Source: Thermoplasmata archaeon (lineage in GTDB: Archaea; Thermoplasmatota; Thermoplasmata; UBA184). From it: 6,477 bases of DNA. Positions within the stretch are counted from its first letter, which is position 1, and the number at the start of each line of letters is the position of its first letter. The notes under the pieces were generated by a model. The model searched no databases. It saw nothing but the letters and a program-made list of their open reading frames with translations, and was not told the origin of the DNA. Shown here piece by piece: positions 1-5,509 of the stretch. The stretch spans positions 1 through 6,477 of the forward strand of contig DAHVAA010000093.1 of NCBI GenBank assembly GCA_027314845.1, given 5' to 3'. A program made the position numbers and the translations under genes.

Positions 1-1966
1 CGGCCAGGTTCCCGATCGGTTCGAGGCCCGGCAGCACGGAGGCGAAGGCGGGGGCGCGCCGGTCGAGGAGGATCGCGAGCCCGCGATCGTGCTCGGAGCG
101 GATCATCCGGCCCGTCGCCTGGAGGATCGACCGCTGGGCGGGGGCCTCGACCGTGTACTCCCAACCGTGACCGATCGTCCGGTCCAGGAACCGGCGCAGG
201 GCCTCTCGCTTCGCTGTCGGCCGAGGATACGGGATCCCGACCATCACGACGGCCTCGAGCTCCTCGTCCGGGTAGTCGATCCCCTCCGAAAGACGGCCGC
301 CGGCGACGCCGATGAGGATCGTCCCTTCCGGGTCCTTCTTCCATCCCTCGACCGATCGCCAGAGGTCGCCCATCGGGATCTTGTTGTACTCGATGAAGAC
401 GTTCCCGGGAAGTTGGGACTGAAGGCCCGACTCGAGGACCTTGTGCATCAGCTCGAAGCTCGGGAAGAACACCGCGGTCTTGACGGGCAGCGTCTGCAGC
501 ACCTCGACCAGTCGGTCCGCGAGCCGCTGGATCGCACGCGGGTCGTTCTTCAGGTCCTCGAAGCGGGTCGTGACCGTGGGGTCGTAGAGAAAACGCCGGT
601 GCTCCGGCGGAAAGTGCGACGGGACGTTGAGGAAGCGGGTGCGCTCCCCCAGTCCGAGCGCGTCGCGGTACTCCTCGAGCGGGGCGAGCGTCCCGGACAG
701 GTGGACCGAGAGATGGCAGTCCAGGATCGGCCGGGCCGCCGCCGAAGCGTCGAGCGCGAACGCCTCGAGCGCCGGGCGAGGAAGGCGCGTGGCGACCTTC
801 ACGTAACTGGGCGGCTCGAGCTGGGGCCAGGACAGGAGCGTAAGCGCGACCGTGTGGACCCAGGAACGGGGCAGGTGGCGCTCGCGGCGCCGCTCGTCCC
901 GAAGGTTCTCCCCCCAGGTTGCGAGCGCGCCGAGCCAGGTGTCGAGCCGGTGGCTCGTGCCGCCGAGGGCCGTCAAGAGCGCATCCTCGAAGACGGAGGG
1001 CGGCAGCACCGCGTCGTCCTCCCGGACCAGGGCATGGATCAGCTCCTCGACCGCGGCGCCCACGAGGTCGAGGAACCGGCTTGCGCTCGGCCCGTCGGGA
1101 AGCTGGAAGTCCCCCCGCTCGGCCACCTCCGCCCTCGCACGGCGGACCGACTCCTGCGGCAGGGAGACCGTGGAGAGGTCGCGCAATTGGTTCGGGAGGT
1201 TATGCGCCTCGTCGATGACGAGGTCGAGCCGATCGGGCTCGGCGTGCATCCAGCTGAGGAGGGCCCGGCGAATGTGGGGGTGGAAGAAGAAGGCATACGG
1301 AGCGGTCACGATGCGCGCGTGAGGGACGAGCTTCTTCGACAGCTCGTAGGCGCAGAGGTTCTCCTCGCGGGAGTACGCCTCGAACTCGTGCGGGGCGGGC
1401 AGCCGGGAGCTGAACCGGTCCACGAGGCTTTCGAGGTCGGACTGCAGGACCCGCGCATAGTACGGGCAGCCGTCGAGGTCGGCGAGGTCGATCTCTCCGC
1501 CCTCGGGGAGCTCCGGTGGCGCGACCAGGGGGGCCTCTCCCTGCATCGCCCGCTCCGTGGCTCGCTTACGGTCGGCGCAGAGCTTCCCGTGCTCCTCCGC
1601 GGTGGCCCCCTTGATCTCGGCGACGTTCTCGAGAAGGAAACAGCGTCGCGCCCGCCCCTGGAGGCCGACCGCGAGCAGGGGACGCTCGAGGCGGTGGGCG
1701 ATCGTTCGAGCCTCCTGGAGTACCTGCACCTCCTGGGAGTGGGTCCGTACCAGGTAGAGGATCCGGTGGTCCGCCGCTTCCGCGTGTTCGAGCAGTGGGG
1801 CCAGGACGGCCACGGTCTTCCCGCTGCCGGTGGGGGCGTTGACCAGGAGCGGGCCGCCGAGCTCGGCGGTCTCCCGGACCGACCGCAGGATCGACTCCTG
1901 ACCCGGTCGGACCCGGTAAGGGAAGAGGAGAGGGACCTCCGAGACGGGGGGTGCGGTGGTCGTAAT
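1..1966 (-). CDS. xpd: XPD/Rad3-family Fe-S DNA helicase, C-terminus cut by window edge, AUU start proposed
   Basis: Superfamily 2 ATP-dependent 5'-3' DNA helicase, the archaeal relative of the TFIIH subunit XPD, expected to act in DNA repair. The frame is open from after a TAA at 2003-2005 to base 1, giving 655 codons from the proposed start. Motifs in order: LFPYRVRPGQ near residue 14; Walker A APTGSGKT at 44-51; motif Ia RTHSQ at 74-78; four Fe-S cysteines C109, C130, C167 (GCPYY) and C205 (LCAYEL); DEAH box at 252-255; SGTLAP at 424-429; motif V GGRLSEGIDYP at 556-566; motif VI QATGRMIR at 616-623. Only a short C-terminal tail is probably missing. No ATG, GTG or TTG lies in frame before V52, which falls just after Walker A, so ATT at 1964-1966 with GGAG five bases upstream is the best start. 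The four cysteines and RTHSQ favour XPD over bacterial DinG. Family assignment is firm; the start is inferred. Confidence 0.93.
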   Translation of the reverse strand, partial: MTTTAPPVSEVPLLFPYRVRPGQESILRSVRETAELGGPLLVNAPTGSGKTVAVLAPLLEHAEAADHRILYLVRTHSQEVQVLQEARTIAHRLERPLLAVGLQGRARRCFLLENVAEIKGATAEEHGKLCADRKRATERAMQGEAPLVAPPELPEGGEIDLADLDGCPYYARVLQSDLESLVDRFSSRLPAPHEFEAYSREENLCAYELSKKLVPHARIVTAPYAFFFHPHIRRALLSWMHAEPDRLDLVIDEAHNLPNQLRDLSTVSLPQESVRRARAEVAERGDFQLPDGPSASRFLDLVGAAVEELIHALVREDDAVLPPSVFEDALLTALGGTSHRLDTWLGALATWGENLRDERRRERHLPRSWVHTVALTLLSWPQLEPPSYVKVATRLPRPALEAFALDASAAARPILDCHLSVHLSGTLAPLEEYRDALGLGERTRFLNVPSHFPPEHRRFLYDPTVTTRFEDLKNDPRAIQRLADRLVEVLQTLPVKTAVFFPSFELMHKVLESGLQSQLPGNVFIEYNKIPMGDLWRSVEGWKKDPEGTILIGVAGGRLSEGIDYPDEELEAVVMVGIPYPRPTAKREALRRFLDRTIGHGWEYTVEAPAQRSILQATGRMIRSEHDRGLAILLDRRAPAFASVLPGLEPIGNLA

Positions 1967-1971
1967 CGGCG

Positions 1972-1975
1972 CTCC
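1972..1975 (-). promoter_or_regulatory. Shine-Dalgarno site deciding the AUU start of the XPD gene
   Basis: Read on the minus strand, GGAG sits five bases upstream of ATT at 1966-1964. It is the only plausible ribosome binding site between the upstream in-frame stop (2005-2003) and the conserved N-terminal motif of the helicase. It lies inside the palindrome CTCCGGAG (1972-1979), which could mask or expose it. Its use is inferred. Confidence 0.5.
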
Positions 1976-2000
1976 GGAGGGAGCGAGCGGCAGAACGGGG

Positions 2001-2008
2001 TTTTAAGC
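2001..2008 (-). promoter_or_regulatory. TATA-like box for the XPD gene
   Basis: The minus strand reads GCTTAAAA, a rare AT-rich block in this gap. With the usual archaeal spacing of about 26 bases from box centre to transcription start, transcripts would begin near 1978. That leaves a leader of about a dozen bases holding the GGAG site. No clear purine-rich BRE was assessed. Inferred from position and composition. Confidence 0.45.
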
Positions 2009-2102
2009 TGCGCCTTGACTGGAACGATGGGACCCCCCCGCGCACCCCGAGCGCACTCCCCGCCGACCGTGCCGACCGCTCGGTTGCCGGGTCGACCCCC
2101 AA

Positions 2103-2113
2103 GGCTTCAAGCC
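2103..2113. repeat. 11-base odd-centred palindrome GGCTTCAAGCC upstream of the GtrA gene
   Basis: GGCTT and AAGCC form perfect inverted arms around a central C, about 30 bases upstream of the GtrA start and within the divergent gap. It could be a small operator, or its AT-richer core could serve as a weak promoter element. In GC-rich sequence a site of this size can arise by chance. Confidence 0.25.
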
Positions 2114-2144
2114 CGAACGCCGGGTGGGACCCGAGACCTTGAGC

Positions 2145-2663
2145 ATGGGAGACGGAGGGACGGTGGTCGAAGCGGCCTCGGACCACGTCGCGAGTCCGCC
2201 GTTCCTCGCCCGGTACGGTCGGTTCGTGCTGGTCGGGCTGACGGGCGTGGTCGTGAACCTGATCGTCTTCGCGCTCGTGCTCGACGCGATCTCCCCGGTC
2301 CCGACGTTCAACCTCTACTCGAGCCTGCTCCATTTCTCGTCGAGCACGTCGTCGAACCCCGTCGCGAACCTCGCCGCCAGCGCGGTCGCCTTCGTCGTGG
2401 CCACCTTCTGGAACTTCACCTGGAACAACCTCTGGACGTTCCGCACCCCGGTCGGTCACCGCCACCGACTCGGACACCGCGTCGGTCTCTACTACGGCAT
2501 TTCGCTCGGTTCCCTCGCGGTGAACGAGGTCGTCTTGTTCCTTGCGAGCTACTTCGTTCCGCCGCTCTACGGCCAGGCGCTGGGGATCGCCCTCGGGAGC
2601 GTGGTCGGTTTTGCGGGGAACCATCGGGTGACGTTCGCGGAGTCGACGATCCGGGACCCGTAG
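2145..2663 (+). CDS. GtrA-family small multispanning membrane protein
   Basis: A 172-residue GtrA-like protein. Members of this family are four-helix membrane proteins thought to move or support lipid-linked sugars in cell-surface polysaccharide or glycoprotein synthesis. Numbered from ATG 2145, RYGRFVLVG at 23-31 leads into helix 1 (about 27-49). Helix 2 (about 73-89) ends in the hallmark WNFTWNNLWTF at 89-99. Helix 3 is about 114-135 and helix 4 about 143-157, followed by GFAGNHRVTF at 155-164, the usual C-terminal signature. The loop between helices 1 and 2 (about 50-72) is fairly long and serine-rich. No glycosyltransferase partner is visible; the left neighbour is a divergent helicase and the right neighbour a convergent ferredoxin gene. 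Alternative starts are GTG 2124 (seven residues longer) and GTG 2163, which has GGAGG four bases upstream. The substrate is unknown. Confidence 0.85.
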   Translation: MGDGGTVVEAASDHVASPPFLARYGRFVLVGLTGVVVNLIVFALVLDAISPVPTFNLYSSLLHFSSSTSSNPVANLAASAVAFVVATFWNFTWNNLWTFRTPVGHRHRLGHRVGLYYGISLGSLAVNEVVLFLASYFVPPLYGQALGIALGSVVGFAGNHRVTFAESTIRDP

Positions 2664-2684
2664 GTCGGGGCCGAGTCGTGCGGG

Positions 2685-2996
2685 TCAGCCGAACTCGTAC
2701 CGCACCCCGAACGGGCCTCGGGGGAGCTTCCAGGTGACGGAGCCCTGGTCGCAGGCGATATCGCAGGCGCCGCACTCAACGCAGTCCTCGTAGCGGAAGA
2801 CGAGGCGGCCCTCGATCCGTTCGTAGCACTTCGCCGGGCAGACGAACGTGCAGAAGGAGTGCGGGCAGCGAGCGCAGACCTCGGGCCGGACGGTGATGTG
2901 CGCGTGCTCTTTCGCATCGGTCGCGTAGCGAAGGGTGCCGAGCCGACGTTTGATCTCGATGAACTCCACGGGGGAGGAGGCGGGGACACCGGCCAT
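2685..2996 (-). CDS. fixX: FixX-type ferredoxin-like protein
   Basis: A 103-residue iron-sulfur protein of the FixX family, which passes electrons between electron-transfer flavoprotein, the FixC-type dehydrogenase and the quinone pool or nitrogenase-type acceptors. After a basic N-terminus come HAHITV (31-36), a first cysteine set C41-x2-C44-x4-C49-x3-C53-P, then FRYEDCVECGACDIAC with C72, C75, C78 and C82, and the closing WKLPRGPFGVRYEFG (89-103), the FixX C-terminal signature. The spacing allows two 4Fe-4S clusters. A ninth cysteine, C57, sits in CPAKCY where E. coli FixX has CPAGLY. AAGGAG at 3010-3005 precedes a TTG (2999) and an ATG (2996); the ATG is preferred. It starts 21 bases after the malate dehydrogenase stop, so the two are probably cotranscribed. 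No fixA, fixB or fixC lies in the window. Confidence 0.88.
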   Translation of the reverse strand: MAGVPASSPVEFIEIKRRLGTLRYATDAKEHAHITVRPEVCARCPHSFCTFVCPAKCYERIEGRLVFRYEDCVECGACDIACDQGSVTWKLPRGPFGVRYEFG

Positions 2997-3004
2997 CAAC
3001 CGTG

Positions 3005-3010
3005 CTCCTT
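3005..3010 (-). promoter_or_regulatory. Shine-Dalgarno site of the fixX gene
   Basis: The minus strand reads AAGGAG eight bases before ATG 2996 and five before TTG 2999. The site sits in the 21-base gap after the mdh stop. It supports translation of fixX as a separate second cistron, but its spacing does not settle which of the two adjacent starts is used. Confidence 0.6.
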
Positions 3011-3017
3011 CCCGCGA

Positions 3018-3962
3018 TCACTCCGGGAGCTTCGCGAGGATCGCGAGGTCGGCGCGGACCGCTTGGACGCTCGCTCGGAGCGCCGCCCGCTCCGCCTCGG
3101 TGAGGTCGACGGGCACGACGCGTTCGACCCCGTTCCGCCCAAGGACCACGGGGACCCCGATGTAGACGTCGTCCTCGCCGAACTCCCCCGAAAGGTGCGC
3201 GCTCACCGGGAGGAGCCGGTGCTCGTTGTCCGCGATCGCCCGGACCAGCTCGGCCTGGCTAGCGGCCGGCGCGTAGAAGGCGCTCCCGGTCTTGAGGAGG
3301 TTCACGATCTCGCCGCCCCCCTGCTTGGTCCGTTCGACGATCTGAGCAAGGCGGTCGGCCGGAAGCAGCTTCGTGAGGGGCACGCCCGCGACGCTCGTGA
3401 GCGAGAGCAGCGGGACCATCGTGTCGCCGTGGGTGCCGAGCACGAAACCGGTCACATCGCGCGGGGCGACCTGGAGGGCCTCGGCGACGAACCATCGGAA
3501 GCGGGCGGTGTCGAGGGTCCCGGACTCGCCGAAGACCCGGGCCGTCGGTAGGCCGCTCACCTTCCGGAAGTAGTAGGTCATCACGTCGACCGGGTTCGTC
3601 ACGACCACGCAGATGGCGTTCGGCGCCTTCGCCCGGACGGCCTGGGCGTGGGCCTTCACGATCGCGGCGTTCTTCTCGAGGAGGTCCGAGCGGCTCATCC
3701 CGGGCTTTCGGGCGAGCCCGGCGGTCTCGACCACGACGTCCGCGCCCGCGAGCGCATCGAGCGAGGTAGAGCCGGTGACCCGGGTGGAGAACGGGACGAT
3801 CGGCGCCGACTCCTGGATGTCGAGCGCCTTCCCCTGCGGCAGGCCGTCGACAATGTCGATCAGCACGAGCTCGCGCGCGAGGTCGGCCTCCGCGAGCCGT
3901 TGCGCGAGCGATCCCCCGATGTTCCCGGCCCCGAGCACGGCGATCTTGCTGAGCGCGCTCAT
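3018..3962 (-). CDS. mdh: Malate dehydrogenase, LDH-like NAD(P)-dependent type
   Basis: A 314-residue cytoplasmic enzyme interconverting malate and oxaloacetate with a nicotinamide cofactor. The Rossmann fold opens with VLGAGNIGG (9-17). Asp36 at the end of the second strand (LID) favours NAD over NADP. The substrate loop is ARKPGMSR (84-91): Arg85 stands where lactate dehydrogenases have Gln, which argues for malate rather than lactate, and Arg91 is the second substrate-binding arginine. Then come TNPVDV (122-127), LDTARFR (150-156) with Asp151 and Arg154, and GTHGDT (176-181) with catalytic His178. Length is typical of the family. ATG 3962 is chosen because the conserved fold begins at once; upstream codons in this frame are noise. 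A purine-rich AAGGGA lies six bases upstream. It is the first gene of a probable mdh-fixX unit and is divergent from the coiled-coil operon. Confidence 0.95.
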   Translation of the reverse strand: MSALSKIAVLGAGNIGGSLAQRLAEADLARELVLIDIVDGLPQGKALDIQESAPIVPFSTRVTGSTSLDALAGADVVVETAGLARKPGMSRSDLLEKNAAIVKAHAQAVRAKAPNAICVVVTNPVDVMTYYFRKVSGLPTARVFGESGTLDTARFRWFVAEALQVAPRDVTGFVLGTHGDTMVPLLSLTSVAGVPLTKLLPADRLAQIVERTKQGGGEIVNLLKTGSAFYAPAASQAELVRAIADNEHRLLPVSAHLSGEFGEDDVYIGVPVVLGRNGVERVVPVDLTEAERAALRASVQAVRADLAILAKLPE

Positions 3963-3999
3963 CTCGATTCCCTTCGGGCCTCCCCACCCCCGCTCGGGC

Positions 4000-4005
4000 T
4001 TAAAC
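4000..4005 (-). promoter_or_regulatory. TATA-like box for mdh-fixX
   Basis: The minus strand reads GTTTAA in the otherwise GC-rich divergent gap. A start about 26 bases downstream (near 3977) would give a leader of about 15 bases carrying AAGGGA before ATG 3962. This geometry suits a short-leader archaeal transcript. Inferred from position and composition only. Confidence 0.4.
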
Positions 4006-4047
4006 GTCAGCGGCCTAGGGCCCGGAAGAGGCGGGGTCCGTTCCGCC

Positions 4048-4059
4048 GAAAGATTGATT
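4048..4059 (+). promoter_or_regulatory. TATA-like element for the coiled-coil/panE/pgk operon
   Basis: The bases GAAAGATTGATT are the AT-richest block on the plus side of the divergent gap. Their centre lies about 30 bases before ATG 4084, which has no Shine-Dalgarno motif in front of it. This matches a leaderless archaeal transcript starting at or next to the ATG. The match to a consensus TATA box is only fair. Confidence 0.35.
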
Positions 4060-4083
4060 CCCCGATTCGTCCGTTCGCCGCCA

Positions 4084-4329
4084 ATGGTCGACGTCGACTC
4101 GGTCCTCCTCAGCGTGCAGGAACGGGACAAGTGGCGGCGTCGGATGGAGCTGCTGGAGCGTTCGCTCGGCGAGATCCGGGACCGACGCCGCCGGCTCGAG
4201 CTCCGCCTGCGGCACATCAAGAAGGAGCTGACGCGCCTGCGGCTCACGGCCGATGCGGTTCACGACCTTGGGCGGTCCGCGTTCTCACGGGAGGTGACCG
4301 GTGCCCCGCGTAGCACCTCCCTCCGATAG
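4084..4329 (+). CDS. Small coiled-coil protein, unknown function (first of a pair)
   Basis: I do not recognise a family for this 81-residue, highly basic protein. Residues 14-56 look like one long amphipathic helix with an almost unbroken heptad core: W17, M21, L24, L28, I31, R35, L38, L42, I45, L49, L52. The single charged core residue is R35. The tail after about residue 60 looks disordered. There is no signal peptide, membrane segment or cysteine. ATG 4084 is chosen because the heptads follow directly and a TATA-like block lies about 30 bases upstream. The same frame extends much further upstream, but that part is antisense to mdh and looks spurious. Its last 29 bases overlap the next gene, whose ribosome binding site lies inside this reading frame, so the two are probably translationally coupled. 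Coding status is supported by the operon layout but has not been tested by homology. Confidence 0.65.
   Translation: MVDVDSVLLSVQERDKWRRRMELLERSLGEIRDRRRRLELRLRHIKKELTRLRLTADAVHDLGRSAFSREVTGAPRSTSLR
4290..4297 (+). promoter_or_regulatory. Strong Shine-Dalgarno site inside the first coiled-coil gene
   Basis: GGAGGTGA matches the anti-Shine-Dalgarno end of archaeal and bacterial 16S rRNA almost perfectly. Its GGAGG core lies six bases before GTG 4301, within codons of the preceding gene. It is the strongest ribosome binding site in the window and fixes the start of the second coiled-coil gene. Confidence 0.75.
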
Positions 4330-4525
4330 ACAGGAGCTGCTCCTTGCGACGCAGCGCGAGGTCAACGCCGAGCTCCAACGCCTGCGTCGAGAGGAGGAGT
4401 ACCTCCTTCTCAAGGTCCGCCAGGCCCGCGAGCAGGTCCACTACTACGAGGCCCTTCTCGCGCTCTTGCGTCGCGATTGGGGAAAGACCGACGGGCTTTC
4501 TGACCTCGTCCGACGCCTGGGTTAG
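4301..4525 (+). CDS. Small coiled-coil protein, unknown function (second of a pair)
   Basis: A 74-residue protein with no recognised family. Residues 10-58 form a predicted amphipathic helix with core positions L14, Q18, V21, L25, L28, E32, L35, V39, A42, V46, Y49, L53 and L56. A short tail follows with W60 and a second small amphipathic stretch, LSDLVRRL (66-73). There is no membrane segment or signal peptide. The GTG start is fixed by an excellent GGAGGTGA site. The gene overlaps the previous coiled-coil gene by 29 bases in a different frame and ends 12 bases before the ketopantoate reductase gene. If both proteins are aligned with this one shifted by three residues, their core positions coincide through at least ten layers, and E32 here faces R35 of the partner. 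That makes a parallel heterodimer plausible, which is inference. Confidence 0.72.
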   Translation: MPRVAPPSDRQELLLATQREVNAELQRLRREEEYLLLKVRQAREQVHYYEALLALLRRDWGKTDGLSDLVRRLG

Positions 4526-4537
4526 GCCGGATCCCCC

Positions 4538-5488
4538 GTGAAGATTGTCGTCTACGGCGCCGGGGCCGTCGGGAGCCTGTTCGGGGCGAGGCTGGCGCAA
4601 TCGGGCCACGCGGTGACCCTGGTCGGCCGGTCGGAGCACGCACGCGCGGTCGCGGCGACCGGGCTGGTCGTACGGAACGGGACCGAGGACCGCGTGGCGA
4701 TTCGGGCGACGGACGAGCTCCCCCGCCGCTCCGCCGCCGACGCGGCGCTCCTCACGGTGAAAACGTTCGACCTGTCGACCGCGGCCGCTCGGCTCGCCCG
4801 GGCGCTCGGTCGGCCGCTCCCGACCCTGCTCCCCCAGAACGGGTTAGGGGTCGAGGCGGTGGCGGCGGAGGGGCTCTCCGCGGGAGGGTGGAGCGACCCG
4901 TCGGCCTGGATGGTCCGTGCGGTGAACTCGGTCCCGGCGACCTGGGTCGCGCCGGGGGTCGTGCGGGCCGCCGGTACGGGCGAGGTGCTGCTTCCGGACC
5001 CGACCGGACCTTCACCCGCCGCGCGACACGCGCGGCTCTTCGAAGGGCTGCTCACCGGGGCGGGGTTCACCGTCCGCATCGTCCGCGAGTTCGAGCGGGA
5101 GGTCTGGCGCAAAGCGCTCGTCAACGCCGCGATCAACCCGGTCACCGCGGTCCACGGCGTCCCGAACGGTCGCTTGCTCCGGGAACCCGAGCGCTCGGAG
5201 GCGATCGAGCTTTTGAGGGAGGCGCTGCGGGCGGCGTCCGCGAACGGCATGGAGTTCTCCGAAACCGAGGCGATCCGGGACTTCGAGCGCGTCGCGAAGG
5301 CGACCGCAGAGAATCGCTCGAGCATGCTCCAGGACCTCGAACGGGGTCGCCCCACCGAGATCGATGCGATCTCGGGCGAGCTCGTTCGCCGGGCCGCCGC
5401 GCGCGGGGTCGACCTTCCGCTCACCCGGGCCATCATCGCCGAGGTGCGGCGGCGGCGGGACCGCCTCCGCTCTCCACAACCCTCTTAG
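4538..5488 (+). CDS. panE: 2-dehydropantoate 2-reductase (ketopantoate reductase)
   Basis: A 316-residue cytoplasmic enzyme that reduces 2-dehydropantoate to pantoate with NADPH, a step toward coenzyme A. The N-terminal Rossmann domain starts at once with YGAGAVGS (6-13), and R31 in LVGRSEH is placed to contact the NADP phosphate. TVKT holds K75 and PQNG holds N101, matching E. coli K72 and N98. The C-terminal helical domain carries WRKALVNAAINP with catalytic K192 and N196/N200, then SSMLQDLERGRPTEID with S262 and E274, which have the same 12-residue spacing as E. coli S244/E256. All expected active-site residues are present. GTG 4538 is chosen because the fold begins immediately; no strong Shine-Dalgarno motif precedes it. 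The gene lies 12 bases after the second coiled-coil gene and 21 before pgk. In archaea pantoate normally goes on through pantoate kinase, which is not in the window. Confidence 0.95.
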   Translation: MKIVVYGAGAVGSLFGARLAQSGHAVTLVGRSEHARAVAATGLVVRNGTEDRVAIRATDELPRRSAADAALLTVKTFDLSTAAARLARALGRPLPTLLPQNGLGVEAVAAEGLSAGGWSDPSAWMVRAVNSVPATWVAPGVVRAAGTGEVLLPDPTGPSPAARHARLFEGLLTGAGFTVRIVREFEREVWRKALVNAAINPVTAVHGVPNGRLLREPERSEAIELLREALRAASANGMEFSETEAIRDFERVAKATAENRSSMLQDLERGRPTEIDAISGELVRRAAARGVDLPLTRAIIAEVRRRRDRLRSPQPS

Positions 5489-5509
5489 AGCCGCGTCGCT
5501 CGCTCGGAC

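Noticed and set aside
2003..2311. A minus-strand open frame of 102 codons ending at the TAA just upstream of the XPD start, in the same frame; considered as stop-codon readthrough
   Set aside because: Most of it is antisense to GtrA, its sequence is not helicase-like, and XPD proteins normally start close to the FPY motif.
1566..2624. A minus-strand open frame of 352 codons spanning the XPD start and GtrA, considered as an upstream frameshifted N-terminus of XPD
   Set aside because: It runs in a different frame from the helicase motifs, is antisense to GtrA, and contains no XPD-like sequence upstream. The helicase N-terminus is already complete from the ATT.
2664..2684. Possible bidirectional terminator between the convergent GtrA and fixX genes
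   Set aside because: The 21-base gap has no T-run on either strand and no convincing hairpin.
89..2737. A plus-strand open frame of 882 codons, the longest in the window
   Set aside because: It is antisense to the XPD helicase, whose motifs are all present on the minus strand, and it also covers the GtrA gene in another frame. Its translation is low-complexity, rich in Arg, Gly, Asp and Glu, with no recognisable domain. Long antisense frames are expected in GC-rich DNA.
3018..3962. Lactate dehydrogenase as an alternative name for the MDH gene
   Set aside because: The substrate loop has Arg85 in ARKPGMSR, where lactate dehydrogenases have Gln; Arg at this site selects malate and oxaloacetate.
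3613..4083. A plus-strand extension of the first coiled-coil gene upstream of ATG 4084
   Set aside because: It is antisense to mdh, has unrelated composition, and would remove the divergent promoter gap. The heptad helix begins just after ATG 4084.
4552..5436. A minus-strand open frame of 294 codons inside panE
   Set aside because: It is an antisense shadow of a gene with all ketopantoate reductase active-site residues; the product is Ser/Arg/Ala-rich without motifs.
5478..5509. Possible separate leaderless promoter for pgk (CTCTTAGA about 26 bases before ATG 5510)
   Set aside because: The spacing is right, but the element is a poor TATA match and overlaps the panE stop codon. Read-through from the operon is the simpler view.
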